64,000 bases of DNA from Hydrangea macrophylla (taxonomy: Eukaryota > Streptophyta > Magnoliopsida > Cornales > Hydrangeaceae), in assembly GCA_033977485.1 (NCBI GenBank), contig CM066983.1, positions 60,197,010-60,261,009 of the forward strand. The letters run 5' to 3'. Positions 21,230-31,856 of the stretch are shown here, in pieces. Numbering within the stretch: the first letter of the stretch is position 1; the number at the start of each line of letters is the position of its first letter. The position numbers were made by a program, and so were the translations under genes. The notes beneath the pieces are model-generated. The model searched no databases, had not been told where the DNA came from, and saw only the letters and a list, made by a program, of their open reading frames with translations.

Positions 21230-24200
21230 TGTGGACCACTGCGAATGAGGAGGTCCTGACGCTCTCCCTCGATAGTGTCCCGGGACGGATCCCAAGGAGC
21301 ACACTTCAGGGAAAACTAGGACTTCCTCACGCGATCCTAGAGACAAAGAGTCGCCACCTAATTTTTATCGGGAATTAGGAAACCCAAGTTTGACTCGCCC
21401 AAAATTGAATAAGGTTACTCGCCCTTCATTACCAGAAACAAGGTTCGGGGGTCTTGGTACGAGAGGGGAAGGAGCCCAAGCAGGACTAAAGCACCCCCTC
21501 CTCGCCCTACCGAATGGTAGGCCTTGATTCAAATATCCTTGTTATTAATTCATAATAGATGTTGTTTCCTCAAACATACTAGATAGATATATACATGGCA
21601 AAAAGAAACATCTAATGAAAATCATTTCAAGAGACTAAATCAAGTAGAAAGCGGATGCTCATGCAATACAAGGGAGAAGTATACTCACAGTGGCTAGTCC
21701 CGCCCGGGACCGATGCAAATAAAGTAAACATGTCATGATATGCAAAGGGAACGAGAAGACTTACATTGGTTGACTCAAGCGGAGTCGCGAAAGCAAAAAG
21801 AATGGAAACGTGCAATGCAATCATGCAACAATCCTAGATAAGATGTCTCTAACAAATAATCATATAAACGGAGACTACCCTAAAGGAAATGTGTCGTTGA
21901 AATCAAAGTTGTAAACCTAGAAAAATTCTAAAAGAAAGGATAGAGATAGTACATGATACATGGGCACTAAGCCACATGTAGACGAGGCAAACCACAAATC
22001 GACGTCCGGGTCCGAGGCACTTAATTCTCTGCACTAATACACCAAAGAATACCCAAGCATTGCAAAAATACAAGCAAACAAATGATATGCATGATAAACA
22101 AAGAAAACATGTCATCAATCAAATTTCCAGATTCAGCAACCTCTAATGAATCCTATCAAAAGTGGTCTTAAACATGAGCTGGGTAAAAACCCTTTTACAG
22201 AAAGTTAGATACATGTCTTAGGGAACTTCTCCAAAAAGTGGGACCTCAATATCAATTTTATTGTTTGAGAAATAAATGTTTTGGGAACAGTGGATCAGAA
22301 CTGTCCATTGTTCTTGTAAAAATCATAATTAAATCTACAAAAATCATATGAAGCTCTATTTGGTGTCAAAAGAAAGCTATTTCATTGTAGTATATGATAA
22401 AAATAAACCCATGGACATTCTGTAATCACAAGGTTTCTGAAAAAGTGTTTTAAACAGACTCTGTTATTCTGGAAATTTGGTATCATTTGACAAATGAATG
22501 CAAAACATAATAGAAGTATAATAGAAGTTCATGAATCATGTTAACCAAGTTGATTTAAGCTTTTGATCTCTCATCCATTTATCCTAGGTGATTTCTAAAC
22601 CAAGTTTTATTCATCAATTGTTGTTGAGTGATCAAGGTATGACCATTTTGTATACATAATCATATTTGTAATTAAACTTAGAAAATTCCAGAATAGTTGT
22701 ATCAACTTTAAACGCTTAGAAAACGATCCTAACTCGATCGTATGCTCACGATTTTACATCGGCATATAGATATATGAGTTAGGAATCATCCCCAAAAAGC
22801 GGAACGTCGATAACTATTATAGATTTTCTGAAATTCAAGCACAAAGAGACGATGTTCAAATCTGTCAACCGATTTCTCAACAATTTCTAAAAATAGTATA
22901 TGAATCCTAAAAGCTCTCAAAACGGACCGGATGAAAGCTAATTCATCAAAGTTTACCCAAAAAATTTGAAATCCATCAAACTATGGGTTTTGATGGACCA
23001 AATCTAATGGACAAAACCAATCTGCTTTGCTGAATTTTTATCTAGTTCATTTTAAAGTGTGAGGAAAACATTTTAGTGATAGTTGAAGCTTATTAGAGAG
23101 ATCAAACTCATAGATCAACTTAATTATCATGATTCCCAATCAATTTAGCCCTCAAGTTCTATGAAGAACTTTTAGATCAAGGATCAAAGGGACTTATAAA
23201 TATCATGTTGGAGATGAAATTCAATAGGAATCCTAGGTAATAGGAATAATCAAGAGATAGGTATGAACATAGAAATCATCCTTCTCATAGATCATATTTC
23301 CAAACCATCATGGAATTCAAAATAGATATATGTATATATATATAATCATGTATGCATGAATTTAAACTAAAATTGAAGAATGAAACCAAAATTGAAAATC
23401 AAAGTGAAAAACAATCTCTAATTGTAAATTATCAATAAAAATCAAAGAGATTTGGATCTAACTATGTGAGTGTGTGAAGAACATGAGAGGAAGAAGATGA
23501 GTGTTCTAATAAGTAGAAATAGAACTAAGTTAGATCCAAATCTTATAGATCTATATATACAAAGTAGGAATTAGAGATGAACTATAGTGTTTACCTCTTG
23601 GAGGATTCTCAATTACAAGACCAAAATTGATTTGAAGATCTTCTTCTTCAAGTGTTATTCAAGTGTTCTTCAAGCACTCATCCATGGAAGTTGAGGGAGG
23701 CAATTGATGTTCAAATTGTGGTCTAATTAGCCTAAGTTAATCTAAATTCAATTCATAATTTTCTCTCTCTAGAATTCACCTAAATTGAAAGTATATTCAA
23801 AGTATACTTCTCTCTCTTGTATGTGCTTCTATGTGTGTTTGTATCTCCAAGTATATTCAAGTGTATCTCTTCCAAGTGTCTAGTGTGTTAAGATGTGTGA
23901 TCTCATATGAGATGTATGAGATCTTATATAGAGTTTTGAAGACTTAGCTCTTAAGTTTCAGGGTTAAAACAGGATTTTTAGAGCTTAAAAGAGGGTTAAA
24001 ATGGCCATTTCGGAGCTTAAACGTAATTTCCAGGCAATTTCCTCGCAGTGGGAAGCTTCTAGAAGGGTCTGGAACTCAAAAAGCTCCGTGGAGGACACCC
24101 CCTATAGGTGGCGGTTATGGTGGGACCCGCCACCCCTATACCCAAAACCGCCATTTACTATTTGGGTCCCTCTGGTCACCCACAAGCTCTGTTTCAAATT

Positions 24201-24717
24201 TCATGCGCACTGCTTTTCCAGATTTCTGTAAAAATGCTTTTTGGTGTCCGAAATCGTCCGTTTACGTACCGTTGGAAAGCTGTCAGGTTGAATTTCAATA
24301 TAAAAATATTTCCAGAGGTTTTATAATGAGAATTGAAGTCCAATTGAAGTCCGGAAGTCCTCCGGAACTTTCGTCGTCTTTTTGAAATCAAATGACGTCT
24401 TTTCCAAAATTGCTTTCAAATGTGCGTCGATTTCGAACTTTTCTTTAAAATTGAATCTCTGGATACCTAGAATACTGCGTTTAGAACACTTAATGTTCAT
24501 ATAACCCTGAGAGAATATGAATTCTGAGAGATGATTTTGACAAAACCGGGATTTATCCATGGAAAAGGGCTTTTCTGAGCTTGAAGTCACTTTCCGAAGT
24601 CCGATCTTCTGATTGTGTGGAATCCAGTACCTTCCACGGGGTACTTTTCATCATCGAATCCTCCAAGACGTTGTCCACCCTAAATCCTATCAGTGCGGTC
24701 AAAATTGGGTGTCTACA
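21230..24717 (-). repeat. 3' LTR of the Ogre element
   Basis: 3488 bp, TGTGGACC to GTCTACA on the plus strand. It differs from the right LTR at about four positions that I found (near 22287, 22809, 22971 and 24027), all transitions. No coding capacity is seen. The TATA-like CTATATAAG lies at 23923-23931 on the minus strand. Confidence 0.95.
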
Positions 24718-24739
24718 GTTTGCCCCTCTTTGGCAGAGC
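24718..24739 (-). promoter_or_regulatory. Polypurine tract of the Ogre element
   Basis: On the element strand AAAGAGGGGCAAAC ends at the 3' LTR start TGTAGACACCC. The core AGGGGCAAAC recurs in the three palindromes near 29600-29715. Confidence 0.85.
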
Positions 24740-25296
24740 TTGTTGTGAACAACGTGAACTGCAAGTGAGTGCCAAAGCCTTGAAGGCACCCAAATAACCA
24801 TACTGAGAGGTTTTAGGAAAAACAAAAAAATTCGCAAAATCAAGAAATTCAAAATCATAGAAAATCAAGAAATTACGAATGCAAGAATGCAATGCAATGC
24901 TGGGTAGAGGCGGCTAAGTTGAAGCTGATGCTGGTCGTGCTCCGCTGGAGCTGCCTACGTATCCTTTCCAGGAATCAGACCAGGGCGTAGTTCAAGCGCG
25001 CGGGAAAACAAACAAATAACAACAATGCGGATGAAATGCTCCTATCCTAGGATGCTGGTGCAATATGAAAACATGAAATGTGAAAGTGCTGGAGGAATCA
25101 TCCTCAAGGGTTCCCTAGATGCAAAATCTAATGCAAAGGATGCAACGACTCTCTCTCACAGTCGAATATGCTAAAGGTATCTTGGATGATTCTCGAGGTT
25201 TTTGTCAAAGTTATTCTTCTGATCTTAAGGCTCGTAGGCGTCATCTGTATCCTGGACGACTCTTGAAATAGCGAAGTATCTTGGATGAATTCTGAG
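24740..25296. other. Ogre 3' region next to the PPT
   Basis: No gene. It holds one copy of the covarying hairpin (24953-24993) and then TTCTTCTG- and CTTGGATGA-type sequence leading into the minisatellite. Confidence 0.6.
24953..24993 (-). ncRNA. Hairpin motif, copy 3 (element order)
   Basis: CTACG at 24955-24959 pairs with CGTAG at 24986-24990, and inner TCC pairs with GGA. Flanks GC before and TTC after match the two copies at 29752 and 29856. Probably an RNA structure in the element's 3' untranslated region; the type label is a proposal. Confidence 0.45.
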
Positions 25297-25860
25297 TCAT
25301 GTCAAACAACTGGACGATTGCTGGTGTAGAGTCCTTCTGCTGGGGACGATTACTGATGTAGAGTCCTTCTGCTGGGGACGATTGTTGATGTAGAGTCCTT
25401 CTGCTGGGGACGATTGCTGAAATAGGTCCTTCTTCTGTGGACGATTGCTGATTGTAGAGTCCTTTTGCTGGGGACGATTGCTGATGTAGAGTCCTTCTGC
25501 TGGGGACGATTGCTGATGTAGAGTCCTTTTGCTGGGGATGATTACTGATGTAGAGTCCTTCTGCTGGGGACGATTGTTGATGTAAAGTCCTTCTGCTGGG
25601 GACGATTGCTGAAATAGGTCCTTCTTCTGTGGACGATTGCTGATGTAGAGTCCTTCTGCTGGGGACGATTGCTGATGTAGAGTCCTTCTGCTGGGGACGA
25701 TTGCTGATGTAGAGTCCTTTTGCTGGGGACGATTGCTGATGTAGAGTCCTTTTGCTGGGGACGATTGCTGATGTAGAGTCCTTCTGCTGGGGACGATTGC
25801 TGATGTAGAGTCCTTTTGCTGGGGACGATTGCTGATGTAGAGTCCTTTTGCTGGGGACAA
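25297..25860. repeat. Minisatellite, 32-bp unit
   Basis: About 17 units of the type GGGGACGATTGCTGATGTAG followed by AGTCCTTCTGCT, with small variants. Three units make 96 bp, so every frame repeats each 32 codons and, lacking stops, stays open by chance. It merges at 25860 into the next array. Confidence 0.9.
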
Positions 25861-26820
25861 ATCTTCTGAAACAGGTCTCTCTGCCGGAGACAAATCTTCT
25901 GCTCTTCTGAAACAGGTCCTTCTTCTAGACAAATCTTCTGTAACAGGTCTGGAAACAAGTCTTCTGAAACAGGTCTCTCTGCCGGAGACAAATCTTCTGT
26001 TCTTCTGAAACAGGCCCTTTTTCCGAGGACAAATCTTCTGTGGCAGGTCTAGAAACAAATCTTCTGAAACAGGTCTCTCTGCCGGAGACAAATCCTCTGT
26101 TCTTCTGAAACAGGCCCTTCTTCTGGGGACAAATCTTCTGTAACAGGTCTGGAAACAAGTCTTCTGAAACAGGTCTCTCTGCCGGAGACAAATCTTCTGT
26201 TCTTCTGAAACAGGCCCTTTTTCCGAGGACAAATCTTCTGTGGCAGGTCTGGAAACAAGTCTTCTGAAACAGGTCTCTCTGCCGGAGACAAATCTTCTGT
26301 TCTTCTGAAACAGGCCCTTTTTCCGAGGACAAATCTTCTGTGGCAGGTCTAGAAACAAATCTTCTGAAACAGGTCTCTCTGCCGGAGACAAATCCTCTGT
26401 TCTTCTGAAACAGGCCCTTCTTCTGGGGACAAATCTTCTGAAACAGGTCTCTCTGCCGGAGACAAATCCTCTGTTCTTCTGAAACAGGCCCTTCTTCTGG
26501 GGACAAATCTTCTGTGGCAGGTCTAGAAACAAATCTTCTGAAACAGGTCTCTCTGCCGGAGACAAATCCTCTGTTCTTCTGAAACAGGCCCTTCTTCTGG
26601 GGACAAATCTTCTGTGGCAGGTCTAGAAACAAATCTTCCGAAACAGGTCTCTCTGCCGGAGACAAATCTTCTGTTCTTCTGAAACAGGCCCTTTTTCCGA
26701 GGACAAATCTTCTGTGGCAGGTCTAGAAACAAATCTTCTGAAACAGGTCTCTCTGCCGGAGACAAATCCTCTGTTCTTCTGAAACAGGCCCTTCTTCTGA
26801 GGACAAATCTTCTGTTCTGA
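25861..26820. repeat. Minisatellite, about 100-bp unit
   Basis: Higher-order unit of about 100 bp made of three related pieces, each with GACAAATCTTCTG and AAACAGG or GGCAGGTCT. Some units are shortened (near 25925 and 26440), showing deletion and expansion by unequal exchange. The long open frame on the minus strand is a by-product. Confidence 0.9.
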
Positions 26821-27320
26821 TGCACGGATTCTGAGAGATACACAAATTCTGAGAGATGACCCTTCTTCTGAGAGCAACCCACGGATACACGATTCTGATT
26901 TTGAGAGAAACCCTACATTCTGGAGGCAACCCTGATATGCGATGCTGAGAAATACATGATTCTGAGAGAAACCCTACATTCTGGAGGCAACCCTGGATAC
27001 ACGATTCTGATTCTGAGAGAAACCCTACATTCTGGAGGCAACCCACGATTCTGAGAGAAACCCTACATTCTGAGAGCAACCCACGGATACACGATTCTTG
27101 GCATAAACCTTGTATTCTGGAGGCGACCCACGATTCTGATTCTGAGAGAAACCCTACATTCTGGAGGCAACCCACGATTCTGAGAGAAACCCTACATTCT
27201 GGAGGCAACCCTGGATACATGATGCTTGGCATAAACCTTGTATTCTGGAGGCGACCCACGATTCTGATTCTGAGAGAAACCCTACATTCTGGAGGCAACC
27301 CGTGGATACATGATGCTTGC
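26821..27320. repeat. Minisatellite, about 38-bp unit
   Basis: Units read ACGATTCTGAGAGAAACCCT then ACATTCTGGAGGCAACCC, with variants that include GGATACACG. All three arrays are built round TTCTG, so they probably grew from one seed. Confidence 0.85.
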
Positions 27321-27925
27321 GAGAAACTTAATTCTGAAAGTTCTCTACTGGGGAGATCCTATGATTCTGAGAGATGCACGAATTCTGTATACCTTGACAA
27401 TATCTGGAAATTCTCTGCTTGAGGAGATATCTGAGGTTTCTGGGACGCGAGCACATATTCTGGAGGCCCTGCTGATTCTTTCTGAGACTCATATTGGTGC
27501 TTCGACCAACGCAATCATTCTTGCAACACGTCAGGCTTACTCTAACCCTTTCTGAACATCTCGCATTCTGACCCATCTTCTGAAAGTCCTTTCTGGATGT
27601 AATTCTCAAGCGACAGTAGACTTAAATGTCCATTTTCTAAGACAACTCATAATCAATCCCAAAACGACGGGAGTTTGCCGTTTCTCGGCCACTTTCAGGC
27701 TGCGGTGCCTTTGATTCTTCTCATCTGGGGGACTTTTTTCAATTCTTGAATGGATTTTTACCAAGATTCAAATCTCCAGAGGTCCTCTAGACCAATTCCA
27801 ACAAGTTTTAAGCACTCTCAAGGCTTATATATCAAAAATGGACCAATCCGGGATCAAATCAAGAGTTCCGGGGGTCAAAACAGCAGAACATCAAATGATA
27901 AAAACTGCTTTATTTTCCCTTGTAG
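27321..27925. other. Ogre 3' region between minisatellite and antisense gene
   Basis: Degraded TTCTG-type sequence to about 27600, then unique sequence. It ends in a pyrimidine-rich stretch and CCTTGTAG at 27918-27925, a good 3' splice site for the exon that follows. No upstream coding exon was recognised. Confidence 0.5.
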
Positions 27926-29074
27926 GTGTGGGCCTTTGAGTATTTCTCCATGACGGCTCCATCATTCCGGGAGGAAGAGATTCATATTTTTCCACGGGCT
28001 CTGAAGTGGCGTCGCCAAGCCGTAGGTACCAAGAATGATGCTCATAATGTTATTTCTTGCCGGGATTTTCTTACCCGTCTCAGATTCACCCAAGTTAACT
28101 GGCATCCTTGGGTGACAAATGGAGATGTGACTGAGATTGGCTTAGCTAGACAGATGACTGGAGAGAGGATTCTTCTTGAGGGTCCCTCTGTTCTTGAGTG
28201 GTATCTTGGAGAGAGAGTAGCTCCTCAGACTGATTTGGAGGATCGTCTCTTAGTGCCACAGGATCCGCCTTCTTGTATGAGGTCGGCGCAGAATTTGGAA
28301 GATGAAGATCTTATTAATGCTTTGAACGGAATTCCTTCAGCCTCTTTTACTCTGTTTGAGGAGAACTATGACGTCTTCAGGGTTACTCATCTGATGCCTA
28401 ATTTCCCGCTCTCGGATGACCCGCAGGTATTTCACGACTTCTTCATTTCTGATCGAATGCTTGCTTTATCTTATTTCTCATCATCATTTGCAGGGGAGTT
28501 CTTTTGTGGATGGCCCTGGTCGACCTCTACCTCTCATTCCTCCTTGTGATTGGCGAGCCTCGACCATGCTGCGCGGAGTTATATCTTCTGTAGAGATCCC
28601 CCGTGATCTTGTAGAGCCTCAGCTAGTTTCAGAACAACATGAGTCCGTTCCCCGAGCCGTTTTCAATGAAGAGCGAGCTTATGCACAGAATCTGAGGGCT
28701 TGGAGCCTTGCTCGTGAGGGACATGTAAGTAATTTCTGAACTCATTACCTCTGATTCTTCTGATCTTTCTGACCATATCTTTCTTCTCTTTGCAGTGGGA
28801 TGGCATGTGCCAGACTTACATAGACCGTGATGCGGCCCTGGTAAATTTCTTGACCTTTTCTTCTTATCTCATTGCTTTTTCAAACCCCTATACTGATTCT
28901 TTTCTTCCACAGGTGGCTCAAGTTAGGCAGCTTCAATCACAGTTGGAGCGGATGAATGCAGGCCCTTCTGGTGGGGCTGGTGGGTCTAGGCGAAGGCGCC
29001 AAATTGAAGATGATGATAGCTCTACGGCCTCAGATATGCCTGCTCGGTACCCACGGGCTACTCGTCGTCGCTGA
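27926..29074 (+). CDS. Antisense spliced plant-mobile-domain-like gene, 5' incomplete
   Basis: It runs opposite to the retroelement. Four exons: 27926-28426, 28494-28724, 28796-28840 and 28913-29074, joined by GT-AG introns of 67, 71 and 72 bp, all phase 0, giving about 313 codons to a TGA. The first exon opens with VWAFEYFSM and continues with FPRALKWR, RFTQVNWHPW, the GERILLEGPSV block and EWYLGERVAPQ. This resembles the plant mobile domain (PMD) found in MAIN-like proteins and in transposons. The tail is basic (RRRRQ and RRR at the end). No ATG begins the first exon, which follows a splice acceptor, so 5' exons are lost or outside recognition; an ATG at 27950 is possible. Antisense genes are reported for some Tat/Ogre relatives. 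The PMD assignment rests on motif memory only. Confidence 0.6.
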
Positions 29075-29594
29075 TGATGATCATATGCACCCATGACTAT
29101 CTTTCTGTTTTTCTTGCTTTCTGTGCTGAGACTGATGTTGATGTATTCTGTCTGAGACTTGATGGGCTTGTACTCTTGACTTTGCTTGATGCTGTTTTAT
29201 GCTATCCTTCTGTTTCGCTTTGCATCCCTTGTCACGAGACTGATTTGATTGACACTTTGCACACTGACACACAGGACTCGATTTTACAGGGAAAGGAAAT
29301 TTCTGACGATTCCTCTTTCTCGACAATGTCTTTTGACTTGGATATTTGAATTTTCTAAGGATTTGCATGTTTTGAAAATGAGATTTTATCTTGTAGCAGG
29401 ATATTGTGTTGGCTTTGCATGTAATCTTGAAGCTTTTGAAAATTTTCCACATAATGTTTCAGTCTTGACATTAGATTCACATCTTTAGATTGCTAAAAAA
29501 CTTTTCAACTTAATATCAAGAATTACCAGATTTTTCACTTAGGTGCTTTAATTCTGATAGCCAAGTGATCCAGAGAGGACAGGTAGCGAGGTAT
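29075..29594. other. Ogre 3' region downstream of the antisense gene
   Basis: T-rich sequence on the plus strand, plausible 3' untranslated region of the antisense gene. Short open frames on both strands show no recognisable motif. Confidence 0.4.
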
Positions 29595-29715
29595 GGGCAA
29601 ACGACAGTTTGCCCCTAGTTGACAGAGATAAATGGAAGTTTGGGCAAATGCAGTTTGCCCCTAGTGTGGCAGTGATATCTTGAGGCTTTGGGCAAACTTG
29701 AAAGTTTGCCCCTAG
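29595..29715. repeat. Three palindromes containing the PPT core
   Basis: GGGCAAAC pairs with GTTTGCCC at 29595-29602/29607-29614. GGGCAAA pairs with TTTGCCC at 29642-29648/29654-29660. GGGCAAACTT pairs with AAGTTTGCCC at 29690-29699/29702-29711. Each right arm continues CCTAG, so its complement reads CTAGGGGCAAAC, close to the real PPT at 24718. Confidence 0.8.
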
Positions 29716-29751
29716 TTTGCAAGGTTCAGGGATCGAGAGCCAGGAAAGCTC

Positions 29752-29792
29752 GCCTACTTATCCCCAAGTGGGAATCAGATCCAAAGTAGTTC
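29752..29792 (-). ncRNA. Hairpin motif, copy 2 (element order)
   Basis: CTACT at 29754-29758 pairs with AGTAG at 29785-29789; inner TCCC pairs with GGGA around AAGT. It shares GCCTAC, ATCC, GGAATCAG and GTAGTTC with the other copies. Confidence 0.5.
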
Positions 29793-29855
29793 GGCCAGGT
29801 CTTGAAAGAAAGTATGGTTGAGGGTTTCAGGAGCAGTGACCGAACCGAGCAGGTT

Positions 29856-29896
29856 GCCTACATATCCCCAAGTGGGAATCAGGTCAAGTGTAGTTC
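29856..29896 (-). ncRNA. Hairpin motif, copy 1 (element order)
   Basis: CTACA at 29858-29862 pairs with TGTAG at 29889-29893, with inner TCCC and GGGA. It is the copy nearest the end of the integrase frame. Confidence 0.5.
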
Positions 29897-29945
29897 CTCG
29901 AATGCTGGAGGTTTTGAAAGAACAGGTTTTGAAAGAAAAAGGCTT

Positions 29946-31526
29946 TTAAGCATAGTATCTCTTGAGACGGTCAATGTTGATTGGCTGATTGAACTCAACT
30001 CCATCTAGATCCATCAGGTATGCCGCTCCTCCAGAGAGAAGCTTCTTGATGACGTATGGGCCAACCCAATTTGGCTTGAATTTCCCTCTAGGATCGAAAA
30101 CGGGTGCTTTTAAGGCTTTAAGCACAAGGTCGCCTTCCTCAAGTCTTCTTGGACGGACCTTCTTGTTGAATGCTCGAGCTATTCTTCTCTGATACACATG
30201 CACATGATCAATTGCGGCCAACCTTTTCTCATCAAGTAACATTAGCTCCTCATATCTATCTCTTAGCCAATCAAATTCTGGAATCTCGGATTCTGCCACA
30301 ACTCTCAAAGATGGTAGTTCTATTTCAACTGGGAGTATTGCTTCCATTCCGTAAGCCAATGAATAAGGAGTGGCTCCTGTAGATGTTCGGATAGATGTTC
30401 TGTATCCCCACAGTGCATACGGTAACTTCTCATGCCAATCTCGGTATGTATTAGTCATCTTTCTTAGGATCGTCTTCAAATTCTTATTAGCTGCTTCAAC
30501 TGCCCCATTTGTTTGTGGCCTATACGGCGCTGACATGTGGTGCATGATCTTGTATTCTTCTAGTAGATCCAAAACCTCTTTCTGGAAGTGACTGCCATGA
30601 TCGGATATCAACTCATGAGGGACCCCGTATCGGCAGATTATATTTCTTCTGATAAATCTGGCCACATCTTTAGCCTTCAATGTCGCATAAGACTCTGCTT
30701 CCACCCATTTTGTGAAATAATCAATTGCTACCAGGATGTATTGATGCCCATTAGACGCCTTCGGGGTTACTTCTCCAATAACATCTATTCCCCAAACTGA
30801 GAATGGCCAAGGGGTAGTCATGTTGTATAGCAGTGACGGCGGCACATGCTTCATATTGGCATGGATCTGACATTTGTGACATTTTCTGACATATTCATAG
30901 CAGTCCTTGTCCATAGTAGTCCAATAATATCCTTGTCGGATGATCTTCTTAGCTAACATGTGTCCACTCATATGAGGACCACACACCCCTTCGTGAATTT
31001 GCTCCATCATCTTTCTCGCACTGTTTCCATACAGACATGTCAAGTTGAATCCATTGTGAGATCTCTTCAATAGATTTCCGCCACAAATCATGAATTGAGC
31101 CGAGAATCTTCTTATGGCTCTCTTGTCTTTCTCGAAGGCGCCTTCCGGATATTCCCCATCTTCAATGAAGTTCCACACGTCGGTGTACCACGGAAGTTCT
31201 TCTGCTTCTTCTATTTCCCCAATCATCTCATAAGACGGCTTTTCCCTTTGTTCAATCATCAAAGGAGTTAGCTTTATCCCCACAGGAATCTCAATCATTG
31301 ACGCTAAAGTAGCCAAAGAGTCTGCTAGCTGATTTTCTTCTCGAGGCAGGTAGAAGAACGTGATATGCAAGAAACGAGTTCGTAAAGAATCAAGATACTC
31401 ATGATAGGGTTTTAACTTCTCTTCCTTGACTTTCCAATCTCCTCGAACTTGGGATATGATCAAATTGGAATCCCCGAATACATCAAGTTTCCTTACCTCC
31501 AAAGTCAATGCGGCTTCTAGCCCCAA
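29946..31526 (-). pseudogene. Second RNase H end plus integrase, Ogre element
   Basis: A 526-codon open stretch. Residues 1-95 finish the second (Tat-type) RNase H with VFGDSNLIISQVRGDW and LPREENQLADSLA. Integrase follows: H-H-C-C zinc region about 178-222, catalytic D in VWGIDVIGEV near 245, D in LISDHGSHF near 308 and E in NGAVEAANKN near 343, then a C-terminus with DPRGKFKPNWVGPYVIKKLL. The integrase itself looks intact. It is cut off from the upstream frame by a stop near 31600. The family joins the cDNA to target DNA. Confidence 0.9.
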
Positions 31527-31856
31527 GATACAAGCTTCATACTCAGCAGTGTTGTTGGTGGAAGTGTACTTCAGCTTAATAGAGAACGGGGTATGTGCTC
31601 ATTCAGGGGATACAAGGATGATCCCTACTCCATATCCTTTCTGGTTTGCAGCTCCATCAAAATACATTTTCCACACATCTTCTTTTAATTCCATCAATCC
31701 TTCGTCAGGGAACATGAACTCTCTTTCGTTTTCCAGATTTATCGGATGTTCTGCTAAATGTTCTGCGACAGCCCTTCCTTTAACAGATTTACTCGTAGCA
31801 TGTATCAAGTCAAACTCAGATAGCATCAATGTCCATCGGGAGATTCTTCCGGTCAA
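31527..31856 (-). pseudogene. RNase H region with frameshift and stop, Ogre element
   Basis: Between the gag-RT frame and the integrase frame. Reading moves to another frame at an A run near 31866, shown by the change from a YLFK stretch to GRISRWTLM. The MYFDGAANQKGYGVGIIL block follows, then an in-frame TGA at about 31599. The neighbouring Tat element reads through both places. Two breaks make a single Pol product impossible without recoding, and I see no slippery heptamer in the right phase. Confidence 0.85.

Noticed and set aside
25297..26882. Long open frames of up to 422 codons on the minus strand
   Set aside because: They run exactly over the 32-bp and 100-bp minisatellites, several frames are open at once and the translation only repeats. 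This is a stop-poor tandem repeat, not a gene.
25297..27320. CRISPR-like array
   Set aside because: Units are directly adjacent minisatellite copies without unique spacers, in a plant retrotransposon.
27926..29074. Antisense gene as a host gene interrupted by the Ogre element
   Set aside because: It lies between near-identical LTRs and inside the element's own 3' region, so it is carried by the element.
29074..29452. Small open frames on both strands downstream of the antisense gene
   Set aside because: No recognisable motif, overlapping on both strands, in T-rich sequence that fits an untranslated region.
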